Counted from the first letter of the stretch, positions 1-8,828 are shown. The stretch is 64,000 nt of DNA from Mesorhizobium sp. 113-3-3 (GCF_016756495.1 NZ_AP023243.1:3166501-3230500), one strand, 5' to 3'. A program made the numbers and translations. The notes: generated from the sequence alone by a model not told the origin.

Positions 1-3000
1 CGATAGAAATAGCTGTCGATGAAGTTCGGGTCGAGTTCTATTGCCTTGTTGTGGTCCGCCATCGCCCGGTCGGGATCGCCCTTCAGCGCGAAGGTGAAGC
101 CGCGTAAACTATAGGCGCGGGCGTTGGATGGGTCGGCAGCAACTGCGATATCGTATTGTTCGATGGCCCGGTCGAACTGTTTTTGAGAGCGCCAGATCGT
201 GCCCGACTCGATGGCATCTTCGGCCACCTTCTTTTGAAGCTGACCGGCCTGTGCGGAGGCGGGCGCTTTCGCCTTCGCCGCCACTGCGACCTTGCGGCCT
301 TTGCGGGCGATGGCCAGCTTTGGATCGAGCTTGAGCGCCTGGTCGAAGTCGGCGATGGCTTGGTCGTAGTCGCCCTTGGCGAACCAGGCGCTGCCACGCC
401 CGAAATAGGCAGGCGCGTAGCCGGGTTCGATTTCGACCGCGCGATTGTAGTCGGCGATGGCGCGATCCAATTCGTTCTTCTTGTCCCATGCAATGGCGCG
501 GCCGAGGTAAGCGTCGAAATAGGTTGGATAGAGCTCGATGACTTTGCCGTAATCGTCGATAGCGCCATCGTAATCACCCTTCTCGGCACGTGAAAGTCCT
601 CGTCCGACATAGGCGGCGGCCCGCTTTGGATCGAGCGCGATCGCGCGGCCGTATTCGGCGATGGCGCGATCGTATTTGCGTTTCTTGTAGAACGCATCGC
701 CACGATCCATGAAAGCCCTGAGGTTCTTGGGATCCGATCCGACGGCAGCCGGCGCGGCGCCGCCCTTCTTCAGGGCGGCCACGGCCGCTTTGCGGGCGAC
801 CGCGTAGTCCGGATTGCCCGGATCGAGCCTTATCGCCTGGTCGAAGTCGGCAATGGCGCCGTTGTAATCCTTGCTGTCGGCTCGTTCTATGCCGCGCCCG
901 TAGTAGCTGGGGGCATCCCTGGCGTCGATCTCGATCGCCGCCGAATAGGCTGTGATCGCTCGCTGCGCATCGCCTTTCACATGCCAGGCCATGCCCATGC
1001 AGAAATATGCATCCAGCACCTTCGGATCGAGCTTGGCGGCCCGGCCGCAATCGGCGAGGGCACCTTCGGCATCTTCGGTCGTGGCCTTGGCCATGCCGCG
1101 GCGAACATAGGCAGAGACCAGATTCGGGAGGCGTTTGATCACCTGGTCATAGTCGTCAATCGCCCGATCATAGGCGCGCTTGGCGTCCCAGGCTTTGCCG
1201 CGGCCGAAATAGGCAAGGGGGCTGTCGGGGTCGAGCGCGATCGCCTTGCCATAGGCAGCGATCGCCTGGTCATACTTACCGGCATCCGACAGGCCGTCGC
1301 CGTGCTGCACAGCGGCCAGGACGCGCGGGTCGGTCGCCTGAATGAGCTCGGCCATCTCAGCGGCCGAAAGCTTGGCGTCGGGCTGTGTATCGTTGCCGGC
1401 GTTCTTCGGGACCGTAGGTTCGGTGCCGGGCTGCAACTCGGCTTTCGCTGCCACCGCCGCCTTGCGGCTGATGAGATAGTCGGCATTGGCCGGATCGAGC
1501 TTGATCGCCTGGTCGAAATCGGCAATGGCGCCGTCATAGTCCTTCCTGCCGGCTAGGGTCATGCCACGCCCATAATAGCTCGCGCCATCCTTCGGATCGA
1601 TCTCGATCGCCACGGAATAAGCGGCGAGCGCACGGGCAGCGTTGCCCTTCGCCTGCCACGCCATGCCCTTGCAGAAATGTGCGTCGCGCGCCTTTGGATC
1701 GAGCGTGGCGGCTCTGTCGCAATCGGCGAGAGCGCCATAGACGTCGCCAAGGGCGATCTTGGCGAGACCCCGGCGAAAATGCGCCGCGGCAAAATTGGGG
1801 GCGCGTTCGATGACCTTGTCGTAGTCGGCGATCGCCTGCTGGTAGGCGCGTTTGGCGGCCCAGGCCTTGCCGCGGCCGAAATAGGCGAACCGGTTGTTCC
1901 GGTCGAGCGCCATCGCGTGGTTGTAGGCGCCGATCGCCTGATCGTACTTGCCCATGTCCAGGAAGGCATCGCCCCCAAGGATCGCTTCGAGGGCCTGAGG
2001 GTCGGTCGCCTCCAGGGTCCTCGCGGCCAGCGTGTCCTGCGTGGCCGTTAGATCGGGAACGACGGCTGACGGCGTCGGCTGTTGCGTGTCCGGCAACGGT
2101 GGTGGTTTGCCGTGGTTACCCGCAACCTGTCCACTGCAGCCTCCCGCCCATTTTGGATCGAGTTCGGCGGCGCGGCGGCAATCCGCCGCTGCACCGACCA
2201 TATCGCCCTTCAGTGTCCTGGCGCCGGCCCGGCTGAAATAGGCTTCAGCGCTCTCGGGATCGAGGCGGATCGCCTTGTCGAGATCGAGCAGTGCCCCGTC
2301 GACGCCATATTTTGCGAGGCGCGCCTCGGCGCGTTCGAGCAGGATTCTTGCGGCTGCCGGGTCCCTCCCTGTGGCAACCGACGGAGCTGTTTCGCCCGGG
2401 GCGTGTTCGCTGCAAGAGCCTGCGCGCTTTGGGTCGAGTTCGATGGCGCGCCGGCAGTCGGTGGCGGCAGTGGCGTAATTTCCCTGGGATGCCTCGGCAA
2501 GCGCCCGGTCGTAGAAGGCCTCGGCGTTGTAAGGATCCAGCTGGATCGCAAAGCTGAATGAATCTATCGCGCCTGCGACGTCGCCTTGCACCTGCTGTTC
2601 CAGTCCCCGTTTGAGATTCCAGGCAACGAGTTCGGAGTGATCCTCGTTGGGGTATAGTTGCAGCGGTTCGTACACAGGGGACGCGGCAGGCTTGGGTGTC
2701 TGCGGCACGGCCTTCGCGCCCACCGGCCCCGTGTCGCAGCCACCTGCCTTCTTCGGATCGAGCTCGACGGCCTTTCGGCAATCGGCGGCCGCGCCGCTGG
2801 CGTCGCCGCTGCGGGTGCGCACCAGGGAGCGACCGAAATAGGGCCTGGCATAGTTCGCATCAAGAGCGATCGCTCTGTCGAAATCGGCCATGGCGCGATC
2901 GTTGTTGCCTTTGCTTGCCCACGCTACGGCCCGGTAATAGTAACCGTCGCTACCAGCGGCATCGAGTTCGATTGCCTTGCTGGTGTCGGAAATCGCGCGT

Positions 3001-3800
3001 ATCCAATCGTTCTTGCCAAGCCAGGCGGCACCGCGGCCGGCATAGGCGTCGGCGTTATTTGGATCGAGGCCCAGCGCAACGTCATAATCGGCGATGGCGG
3101 GATCGAATTCGCCCGTGGCGGCGCGGGCAATGCCGCGGTTGATATGGACGATCGCGTCCTGCGGATCGATGCGGATCGCCTCGTCATATTCGGCGACGGC
3201 GCGCACCAGGTCGTTCTTCCTGTCCCAGGCGATCCCGAGGCTGGCATGCGCCTTGCCGTTGCCGGGATCGGCCTCGATCGCCTGCTGAAAATCGAGAATG
3301 GCCGCATCGGTCTTGCCTTTGCGCAGGAAGGCGGCGCCGCGGCTGGAATAAGCATCGCTGGACGATGGTTCCAGGCTGATGGCGATGTTGAAATCCGCGA
3401 TAGCCCGCTCGTCATCCCCCTTGTCGTACCAATCGGCTCCCCGGTTGAAGTATGGCGAGGCCTGTTTTGGATCGAGCGCGATCGCCTCGCTGTAGTCCGC
3501 GATCGCTCGATCTTGATCCTGCCTGTCGTCCCAGGCGACGCCTCGATAGAAGTAGGCCATGACGCGGATGCGCGTCATCTCAGCGGTGTCCTCGGCAATC
3601 GGCGTGCAGGCGGCGAGGCGCTTGTCCGGCTCGATGTCCTTGCCGATGCAGGTAGCATAATCCTTCTCAGCCGCGAGCGCCGATATGTTGAGGGCAAGAA
3701 TGACCGCGAGCCCAGCCAACAGCCGGCTGGGCGAAAGCTTGATCGGCACAGGCAATCCGATCGCGACGGCAGGCAGCCGTGCACCTCTCCAGCTCGCCAT
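1..3800 (-). CDS. Very large exported tetratricopeptide (TPR) repeat protein, C-terminus outside the window
   Basis: A single open frame runs from an ATG at 3800 to the left edge, giving at least 1266 residues without a stop. Residues about 25-45 form a hydrophobic segment ending LNISALAAEKD, which looks like a signal peptide or signal anchor. The rest is almost entirely 34-residue TPR units with the pattern A-Y-x-x-R-G ... YDxAIADYDxAIxLDP. TPRs are protein-interaction scaffolds, so no enzymatic role can be inferred. Two blocks of about 224 residues (roughly 2010-1440 and 1340-770) are clear duplicates of each other. Short linkers rich in Pro, Thr and Ala separate TPR blocks. A GGGGGGGGAGG stretch, possible ribosome binding site, lies 10-20 bases before the ATG. 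The gene is divergent from the methyltransferase at 3980. Confidence 0.85.
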   Translation of the reverse strand, partial: MASWRGARLPAVAIGLPVPIKLSPSRLLAGLAVILALNISALAAEKDYATCIGKDIEPDKRLAACTPIAEDTAEMTRIRVMAYFYRGVAWDDRQDQDRAIADYSEAIALDPKQASPYFNRGADWYDKGDDERAIADFNIAISLEPSSSDAYSSRGAAFLRKGKTDAAILDFQQAIEADPGNGKAHASLGIAWDRKNDLVRAVAEYDEAIRIDPQDAIVHINRGIARAATGEFDPAIADYDVALGLDPNNADAYAGRGAAWLGKNDWIRAISDTSKAIELDAAGSDGYYYRAVAWASKGNNDRAMADFDRAIALDANYARPYFGRSLVRTRSGDASGAAADCRKAVELDPKKAGGCDTGPVGAKAVPQTPKPAASPVYEPLQLYPNEDHSELVAWNLKRGLEQQVQGDVAGAIDSFSFAIQLDPYNAEAFYDRALAEASQGNYATAATDCRRAIELDPKRAGSCSEHAPGETAPSVATGRDPAAARILLERAEARLAKYGVDGALLDLDKAIRLDPESAEAYFSRAGARTLKGDMVGAAADCRRAAELDPKWAGGCSGQVAGNHGKPPPLPDTQQPTPSAVVPDLTATQDTLAARTLEATDPQALEAILGGDAFLDMGKYDQAIGAYNHAMALDRNNRFAYFGRGKAWAAKRAYQQAIADYDKVIERAPNFAAAHFRRGLAKIALGDVYGALADCDRAATLDPKARDAHFCKGMAWQAKGNAARALAAYSVAIEIDPKDGASYYGRGMTLAGRKDYDGAIADFDQAIKLDPANADYLISRKAAVAAKAELQPGTEPTVPKNAGNDTQPDAKLSAAEMAELIQATDPRVLAAVQHGDGLSDAGKYDQAIAAYGKAIALDPDSPLAYFGRGKAWDAKRAYDRAIDDYDQVIKRLPNLVSAYVRRGMAKATTEDAEGALADCGRAAKLDPKVLDAYFCMGMAWHVKGDAQRAITAYSAAIEIDARDAPSYYGRGIERADSKDYNGAIADFDQAIRLDPGNPDYAVARKAAVAALKKGGAAPAAVGSDPKNLRAFMDRGDAFYKKRKYDRAIAEYGRAIALDPKRAAAYVGRGLSRAEKGDYDGAIDDYGKVIELYPTYFDAYLGRAIAWDKKNELDRAIADYNRAVEIEPGYAPAYFGRGSAWFAKGDYDQAIADFDQALKLDPKLAIARKGRKVAVAAKAKAPASAQAGQLQKKVAEDAIESGTIWRSQKQFDRAIEQYDIAVAADPSNARAYSLRGFTFALKGDPDRAMADHNKAIELDPNFIDSYFY

Positions 3801-3979
3801 ATCGCTGGTCCTCCCCCCCCAAAAATCCTGGTCCGCCTCAGCGGTTAATCCGAGTATTGTTCCTTATTTGTTCCAAAAATGCAAGCATAAATTGTAGCGA
3901 CGTCGAAACATGCATGCTCCACGCAAATTCCGGTTGGCATCTTTCCGATCTTGCCGGTTAACCCCCCGGCAATGGTTGC
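3801..3979. promoter_or_regulatory. Divergent intergenic region between TPR gene and methyltransferase gene
   Basis: This 179-base gap must hold promoters for both flanking genes. Its middle part (3845-3925) is noticeably AT-richer than the surroundings. I see no convincing palindrome or consensus promoter. Confidence 0.35.
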
Positions 3980-4705
3980 GTGCAATGGTCCCTTCGAGGG
4001 ATCACCGGGGTGCTTGCGTTGCTCACGTCAAAAAGTGAAGCGTTATCGCATAACAATGAGGGCGGATTTTTCTCCGCCGCGCGAAGGCATGACATACTGG
4101 TCGACCTGCGTGAAGGCTTCTTTCGCCTCTGTGCGCTGGCCTGCGCGGGGCTGTTCGTCTATCGCGGCGTGTCTCAGCTCGTGGAGGATCCGACCAGGCT
4201 CAACGCCGCGCTGGTGGCGATTTCCGAGATACTCACTTTCACCTGGCTGCTTCTGTCGCGGCGCCCGGTGACGCGTGACTGGAACCCGCTTACCGTCATC
4301 GTCTCCGTGACCGCCAGTTTCGGTGTTGCGTTGATCAGCCTCCAGCCTGGCATCGCGCTTGTTCCCGTCTATTTCGCCGCGCCGCTGCAATTCGTTGCGC
4401 TGTTGTTTGTCATCTGGGGCAAGATATCGCTTGGCCGTTCCTTCGCCATCCTGCCTGGCAATCGCGGCGTGATGACGGGCGGCGCCTACCGGATCGTTCG
4501 GCACCCGATCTATGCCGGCTACCTCGCCGGCCATGTGCTTTATCTGCTGTCGGCCTTTTCCTTCCATAATCTCGCGGTCTATGCGGTCATCACCTATATG
4601 CAGCTGTACCGTATCCTGCGCGAGGAAGCGTTGCTGGCCGCCGAGCCGGAGTATCGCGCTTACATGGAACGTGTGCGCTACAGGCTGTTCTACCGGGTAT
4701 TCTGA
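3980..4705 (+). CDS. Isoprenylcysteine carboxyl methyltransferase-family membrane protein
   Basis: The product (241 residues from a GTG) has several hydrophobic segments and the C-terminal signature of the ICMT/phospholipid methyltransferase family: GGAYRIVRHPIYAGYL, then EEALLAAEPEYRAYMERVRYRLF. In this family the conserved His-Pro and the Arg/Glu residues near the C-terminus bind S-adenosylmethionine at the membrane surface. Bacterial members are mostly of unknown substrate; some methylate lipids or lipid-linked acceptors. The first membrane segment seems to start near residue 50, so a downstream start is possible. It stands alone and divergent from the TPR gene. Confidence 0.75.
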   Translation: MQWSLRGITGVLALLTSKSEALSHNNEGGFFSAARRHDILVDLREGFFRLCALACAGLFVYRGVSQLVEDPTRLNAALVAISEILTFTWLLLSRRPVTRDWNPLTVIVSVTASFGVALISLQPGIALVPVYFAAPLQFVALLFVIWGKISLGRSFAILPGNRGVMTGGAYRIVRHPIYAGYLAGHVLYLLSAFSFHNLAVYAVITYMQLYRILREEALLAAEPEYRAYMERVRYRLFYRVF

Positions 4706-5222
4706 GGGCAACACGGTAAGAAGCCGGGGGTGGTCGATCCTGTTTGGGATTGGCTACAGAGCTTGCCCGAGCGGGTCACCGCTTCACAGAAACCCTGACC
4801 GTTTTATCTCCTTGTGTTGACACATCCCCCCGTGAAGCTGGTCCCGTTTTCCTGAAATTGCTGACGCGCGCTGGGTGTTTCAGCTTGCTGACAGGCGCGG
4901 CCCATCCTGAGCAGTGAATGCTCCCCGATTTTCAGGGCCAGACGCTGGCGGGGATGTATGCCGGCAACAATGCGAGTAGGCCCCAGGAATCGGTTTTGGT
5001 TTGGCAATGACGATTTATATCGATAATATCATCTTGAAATAGAAAATATCTTTTACATGTGTATTATAGTTTTATTACTATAATAGTCTTTGAGTTTTAT
5101 CAACAAAAACCATCGCTTTAGCAAGCTTCTGCGATTTGAAACCGAATCTCACCTGCCACGTAGCTGAATCTGCAATCGGCTTTGCGCCGACTGCCTTAGC
5201 GCAACGACAACAGGAGAGTGTT
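4706..5222. other. Gene-free stretch with a strongly AT-rich island before the glycine-rich protein gene
   Basis: No convincing gene lies in these 517 bases. Positions 5008-5110 are far richer in A and T than the rest of the window and contain a perfect inverted repeat with 9-base arms (TATTATAGT at 5062-5070 and ACTATAATA at 5077-5085). The island probably carries the promoter of the gene at 5223; an old mobile-element scar is the alternative. Confidence 0.5.
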
Positions 5223-5876
5223 ATGGCTTTCACCATCAGAACAGTCGCCAATGTGTTAGCGGGTAGTGCAATGGTCCTCGTTCTTTCCATGCCGGCAAGC
5301 GCAGCTGGGCTCAGCGTCGGCGCCTCGGTGGGCGGCAGCGGCGGCGTCAATGCCGGCGTCGGCGCTTCGGTCGGCGGCAGCGGTGGCGTCAACGCTGGTG
5401 CCGGCGCTTCTGTCGGCGGTTCCAGCGGCGTCAGTGCCGGGCTTGGCGCCAATGTCGGAGGTAGTGGTGGCATCAATGCCGGCGCAGGCGCCAACGTCGG
5501 CGGTTCCAGCGGCGTCAGTGCCGGGCTCGGCGCCAATGTCGGAGGTAGTGGTGGCATCAATGCCGGCGCCGGCGCCAATATCGGCGGCTCGAACGGCATC
5601 AGCGCCGGACTCGGCGCCAATGTCGGTGGCACCGGCGGCATCGGCGCCGGTGTCGGCCTGGGCATCGGTGGCGGAACCAATCCCAGCAATTCGTCAAATC
5701 CGTCCAACCCGAGCAATCTCTCGAACCCCAGCCATCCGAACCTGTCGAGAGTCGCGGCCCAGATGTCGGACAGCAAGGTGGCGCGCATGAAGAAGCGCTG
5801 CGTCGACGTGCTCAGCAGCGAAGGCACCTATGATCGCGATCTGCGCCAGCTCTGCCTGCTGATTGCCCGCCGCTGA
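5223..5876 (+). CDS. Exported glycine-rich protein with eight tandem 14-residue repeats
   Basis: The ATG at 5223 follows CAGGAGAGTGTT, a good ribosome binding site, and opens with a signal peptide (residues 1-28, hydrophobic core VLAGSAMVLVLSMPASA). An upstream in-frame start would bury the signal, so it was not used. Residues 33-144 are eight copies of a 14-residue unit, for example GASVGGSGGVNAGV, with alternating GGSGGINAGA and GGSSGVSAGL versions. A Ser/Asn/Pro linker and a charged tail with two cysteines (KKRCVDVL ... RQLCLLIARR) follow. Composition suggests a secreted or cell-surface structural protein; function unknown. Confidence 0.8.
   Translation: MAFTIRTVANVLAGSAMVLVLSMPASAAGLSVGASVGGSGGVNAGVGASVGGSGGVNAGAGASVGGSSGVSAGLGANVGGSGGINAGAGANVGGSSGVSAGLGANVGGSGGINAGAGANIGGSNGISAGLGANVGGTGGIGAGVGLGIGGGTNPSNSSNPSNPSNLSNPSHPNLSRVAAQMSDSKVARMKKRCVDVLSSEGTYDRDLRQLCLLIARR
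5319..5654 (+). repeat. 42-base tandem coding repeat, eight copies
   Basis: Each unit encodes 14 residues. Neighbouring units alternate between two types, so long stretches repeat almost exactly at 84 bases. Such arrays change copy number easily by slippage or recombination. Confidence 0.8.
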
Positions 5877-5962
5877 GCCGCTGAGGATGAGCACCGCCAG
5901 GAACGCGAGTGCAGAACCAGCCGTGAGGCTCTGACCGCACTCTCCTGGCCTCCGGCCGGTCG

Positions 5963-5987
5963 GAAGCCCGCCATGTCGGCGGGCTTC
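5963..5987 (+). terminator. Hairpin after the glycine-rich protein gene
   Basis: GAAGCCCGCC pairs with GGCGGGCTTC around a five-base loop. It lies about 90 bases after the stop codon and has no long T run. The rest of 5877-6176 holds no gene I can support. Confidence 0.5.
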
Positions 5988-6176
5988 TGCGGATTCAGTG
6001 ATTTCGAGACCCTGCCGGGACGATCAGGCCTTTTCGTTTCCGGCAAACTTCCTTTCCACGCGCATGCCCTGCCGCGATCGGGCGGAACAGTAGGGCTGCT
6101 CGAACGTTCTCGTCTTCGAAACACCGCGTCCGGCGGTGCTCAAACCGGCGATCAAGCGCCCACAGGAGCGGGAACC

Positions 6177-6341
6177 ATGAGCTTAGGCACGATACTCATC
6201 ATCATTCTTGTCATTGCGCTGCTTGGCGGCTTCAGCGGCCTCGGCGGCGGACCGTTCTATGGAACGGGTTACTATGGCGGCGGCGGGCTGGGGCTCTTGC
6301 TGCTGATCATCATCATCCTTGTCGTGCTTGGGCGCATCTAG
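6177..6341 (+). CDS. DUF3309 small membrane protein
   Basis: A 54-residue protein beginning MSLGTILIIILVIALLGG, with a Gly/Tyr-rich centre and a second hydrophobic stretch LLLLIIIILVVLGRI. This two-segment, glycine-centred arrangement and the terminal LGRI match the DUF3309 family, found widely in proteobacteria. Function is unknown. The ATG follows an ACAGGAGCGGGAACC ribosome binding site. It is among the shortest proteins of the window but its family match makes it reliable. Confidence 0.8.
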   Translation: MSLGTILIIILVIALLGGFSGLGGGPFYGTGYYGGGGLGLLLLIIIILVVLGRI

Positions 6342-6380
6342 CTGACCCGCAAGTCGTCGGGGGTGATCGCGATCTCGTGA

Positions 6381-6397
6381 CCCCGGCGAGGCCGGGG
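6381..6397 (+). terminator. Short GC hairpin downstream of the DUF3309 gene
   Basis: CCCCGGC and GCCGGGG pair around GAG, 40 bases after the stop codon. No T run follows, so terminator activity is uncertain. Confidence 0.35.
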
Positions 6398-6527
6398 CGC
6401 AACGGATTGTGATGAAAGCTCGCCGGCTTGTGATCCTGTGTCCAGCAGGACTCGCATATGGTGATTTCGGTCCACACCCCCCGTGGAAACAAGAGGAGAG
6501 GGTCCCACCCCTTCATCCTCCTCCAAG

Positions 6528-6553
6528 GCCCGCTCCGGCATCCCGGAGCGGGC
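6528..6553 (+). terminator. Strong 11-base-pair hairpin followed by TTT
   Basis: GCCCGCTCCGG pairs with CCGGAGCGGGC around a four-base loop and is followed by TTT. It resembles an intrinsic terminator, but no gene ends immediately upstream, so a short non-coding transcript ending here is possible. Confidence 0.55.
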
Positions 6554-6648
6554 TTTCGCGTTGAAGCCGGGGGAACCGGCTTGCGTCGAGACAGTTGAGT
6601 TTGCGGAAGGCTGCCCAATGTCCAGAAGGACAGTCCGCGAAATTCGCG

Positions 6649-6771
6649 ATGATCTTCACGTCATGGGGGGATCGCGGCCACATCGAAACCACCCAGGGCG
6701 TAGAGGCCTTGATCGGCATCGCGGACGCAGAGGCTATCAAAGTGATACGCCGCATCGATCGCGGGGCCTGA
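6649..6771 (+). CDS. Possible 40-residue ORF of unknown function
   Basis: The reading frame starts MIFTSWGDRG and ends IRRIDRGA, stopping 18 bases before the start of the flavoprotein gene at 6789. Its residue use is protein-like, but I see no clear ribosome binding site and no family. It could equally be a remnant or non-coding. Confidence 0.25.
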   Translation: MIFTSWGDRGHIETTQGVEALIGIADAEAIKVIRRIDRGA

Positions 6772-6788
6772 ACAGGAAGAAGGATTTG

Positions 6789-7274
6789 ATGAACATCAAG
6801 GAGATGACGCGGCAGGACTGCGTCGCCCTTTTGAAGACGCAACGCCTTGGTCGTCTGGCCTGCGTGCGTGATCAAAAACCCTATGTGGTGCCGGTCCATT
6901 TCGCCTACGGCGAGAATTCTATTTTCAGTTTCTCGCTTCCCGGCAGGAAAGTCGACTGGATGCGGACCAATCCCCATGTCTGCCTTCAGGTCGACGACGT
7001 CGGCGGTGTCAATGGCTGGAAGAGCGTCGTGGTGGAAGGCGTGTTCGAGGAGTTGCCCAAAGCGCCTGATGCGGATGCCGGCATGACCGGTGTCGAAAGG
7101 ATGACTGTTCCGGTCGATAGCGACCGCCAGCTTGCCTGGTCGCTTCTTGCCACGCATGCGAATTGGTGGGAGCCGGGAGCACTGAAGCCCGGCGATACTC
7201 TGGCGCCCTCGGGCAGCCATCTGTTCTATCAGATCAGGATCGAGACGATGTCGGGAAGGCAGGCCTCGTGGTAG
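6789..7274 (+). CDS. Pyridoxamine 5'-phosphate oxidase-fold flavin-binding protein
   Basis: A 161-residue protein with the N-terminal pattern LLKTQRLGRLACVRDQKPYVVPVHFAY of the split-barrel PPOX family, including nitroimidazole-reductase-like (NimA) and other FMN- or F420-binding members. The central GRKVDWMRTNPHVCLQVDD part is also typical of this branch. Proteins of this type bind flavin nucleotide and often act as small reductases or stress proteins; the substrate cannot be read from sequence. The ATG at 6789 follows GGAAGAAGGATTTG. A longer frame from 6483 exists, but its extra part is low-complexity and non-homologous. Confidence 0.8.
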   Translation: MNIKEMTRQDCVALLKTQRLGRLACVRDQKPYVVPVHFAYGENSIFSFSLPGRKVDWMRTNPHVCLQVDDVGGVNGWKSVVVEGVFEELPKAPDADAGMTGVERMTVPVDSDRQLAWSLLATHANWWEPGALKPGDTLAPSGSHLFYQIRIETMSGRQASW

Positions 7275-7280
7275 CGGTTC

Positions 7281-8351
7281 TTACGCCGCGCGCGGCACCC
7301 GTGACGTGAATGTTGCCCGGGTGACCGAGACGCTTGTGCCGTCGGTGTCGCTGATGGTTTCCACCCGGGCATCCAGCTGCCTCACCAACGCCTCGACGAT
7401 GGCTGTTCCAAGCCCCTTGCTCGGCACGTCATTGGCGATCTTGCCGACGCCGTTGTCCGAAACAGTCAATTTCCAGTCGCTGCCTGCTGTCTCGAAGGTA
7501 ACCTGGATACGGGCGCCGGTCTTCTCCTGCGGGAAGGCATATTTGATGGCGTTGAGGACAAGTTCGGTGACGATCAGGCCGAGGCTGACGGCACGATGCG
7601 AGTCAATCCTGCCGTCCTCCGCCGCAACGGTGACCTCGATCGGCTGGGTCTCGCCGATCATTGACGAAACGAGGCTGCCGCACAGCTTCGAAAGGTAGGA
7701 GCCGACATCGATCTCGTCGACGCCGATCGAGGTGTGGAGATGGCGCTGCACCTCGGCCACGGACAGCACGCGCTGATGAGCATCCTTGAGATGCTGGCGC
7801 GTCTCTTCCGAGGTAACCGAGCGTGCCTTCAGCAACAGGATGCTGGCGATGATCTGCAGGCTGTTGGCAACCCGGTGCTCCATCTCGCGTAGCAGCACGT
7901 CCTTCTGCTGGAGCAGATCCTCGGTGCGGCGCAGCAGCTCCTCCTTTTCCCGCTCGATGACCCGGCGGGCGGTGATGTCATTGAAGGCAAGCAGGATGGT
8001 GACGGCGGGGCTGTGGTCGTAAAGCACCTTGCGGGCGTTGAGCAGCATGGTGCGGGGGCCGATCCTCGGGAAATCATGCTCGACCTCGAAGCCGTCCATG
8101 GCGGTTTTCTCAGGGATGATCGTCTCCAGCAGCAGGCGAAGTGCGGGAATATCCCACTGGCCGTCGCCGAGCGCGTAGAGCAGCGTACCCTGCGTCTGCG
8201 CAGGGTCGACCTCGAATGTCTTGTAGAAGGACCGGCTGGCTGCCAGTACACAAAACCGCTCGTCGAGCACCAGGAATGGTTCGGTGATCGTGTTGACGAT
8301 CGCCTGCGCCAGCGTTTGCGCATCGTGGATATTCGCAATGGGTTGAAACAT
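7281..8351 (-). CDS. PAS-domain sensor histidine kinase of the HisKA_2/HWE type
   Basis: Residues about 10-135 form a PAS domain (EPFLVLDERFCVLAASRSFY). A short coiled region (EREKEELLRRTEDLLQQKD) leads to the phosphoacceptor helix REMEHRVANSLQIIASILLL, whose His is the predicted phosphorylation site; this form is the HisKA_2 family common in Rhizobiales. The ATPase domain shows the N box (TELVLNAIKYAF) and G box (DNGVG, GLGTAIVEAL). No membrane segment is visible, so it is probably a cytosolic sensor for light, oxygen, redox or general stress. No response regulator is adjacent. ATG chosen; a TTG 12 codons upstream is also possible. Confidence 0.85.
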   Translation of the reverse strand: MFQPIANIHDAQTLAQAIVNTITEPFLVLDERFCVLAASRSFYKTFEVDPAQTQGTLLYALGDGQWDIPALRLLLETIIPEKTAMDGFEVEHDFPRIGPRTMLLNARKVLYDHSPAVTILLAFNDITARRVIEREKEELLRRTEDLLQQKDVLLREMEHRVANSLQIIASILLLKARSVTSEETRQHLKDAHQRVLSVAEVQRHLHTSIGVDEIDVGSYLSKLCGSLVSSMIGETQPIEVTVAAEDGRIDSHRAVSLGLIVTELVLNAIKYAFPQEKTGARIQVTFETAGSDWKLTVSDNGVGKIANDVPSKGLGTAIVEALVRQLDARVETISDTDGTSVSVTRATFTSRVPRAA

Positions 8352-8470
8352 GGGCAAAGCCAGACGAGCGGCGTTCTGCCGCTCCAAGGATTGACGCTAC
8401 ACCTTTGCTGAACCGTTGTCGCGAATTGAATCCGCCAGCGGCTGCGTCGTTGGCCTATCGCCGAAAGGAT

Positions 8471-8493
8471 AAGGCGGGCACGGGGCCCGCCTT
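8471..8493 (-). terminator. Hairpin downstream of the small exported protein gene
   Basis: AAGGCGGGC pairs with GCCCGCCTT around a five-base loop, about 40 bases after the stop of the minus-strand gene ending at 8535. On the minus strand it is followed by TTATCCTTT, consistent with intrinsic termination. Confidence 0.55.
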
Positions 8494-8534
8494 GTCCAAA
8501 TGGTCGATCGGGCCTGAGCCCAAATCGCGGTGCG

Positions 8535-8828
8535 TCAGTTCGCGCCGCCGAGCTGCTTGGTCATCTTGCAGAAATTGTCATGCGACTTGGCAATGGCCTC
8601 ATCGCCGCATTCCTTCATCATGCCTGCGCGATCTTCTTCCTTCATGGCCATCCAGGCAGTCTTGAATTCCGCCTCGGACTTCATGGTCTTCATGCCGGCA
8701 TCTGTGAAGAACGGCGCCATCTTTGCCGGGTCATCGAGCGCCGACGTTCCGGTGCTGCCTCCTGCGAGCGCCGAACCGGTTATCATTGCAAGCGCCATCG
8801 CGCCCATCGTGAGCATCTTGAAGTTCAT
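8535..8828 (-). CDS. Small exported protein of unknown function
   Basis: A 97-residue protein with a clear signal peptide (MNFKMLTMGAMALAMITGSA, cleavage after ALA-like residues). The mature part is helical and rich in Met, Lys and Glu, with two cysteines (MKECGDE and NFCKMT) that could form a disulphide in the periplasm. The ATG at 8828 has AGAGAGGAATTCCCAG before it; a start nine codons further upstream would weaken the signal peptide. I do not recognise a family. Confidence 0.7.
   Translation of the reverse strand: MNFKMLTMGAMALAMITGSALAGGSTGTSALDDPAKMAPFFTDAGMKTMKSEAEFKTAWMAMKEEDRAGMMKECGDEAIAKSHDNFCKMTKQLGGAN

Larger units (their letters stand above)
6342..6788. other. Gene-poor stretch with hairpins and one possible small ORF
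   Basis: These 447 bases hold two hairpins (6381-6397 and 6528-6553) and a possible 40-codon ORF at 6649-6771. I looked for a tRNA before the second hairpin and found no credible cloverleaf. Confidence 0.4.

Noticed and set aside
2658..3848. 396-codon + strand open frame
   Set aside because: It is the reverse-strand shadow of the TPR gene, whose repeats explain its periodic composition.
4800..5000. Possible insertion-sequence remnant
   Set aside because: The sequence has an unusual look but I found no terminal inverted repeats, no target duplication and no transposase fragment.
5078..5827. Minus-strand Pro/Ala-rich repetitive open frame
   Set aside because: Its repeats mirror the glycine-rich gene on the other strand; the + strand frame has the signal peptide and ribosome binding site.
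6410..6560. Possible tRNA before the strong hairpin at 6528
   Set aside because: The hairpin looks like those after tRNA genes, but no acceptor stem, anticodon loop or T-loop could be fitted on either strand.
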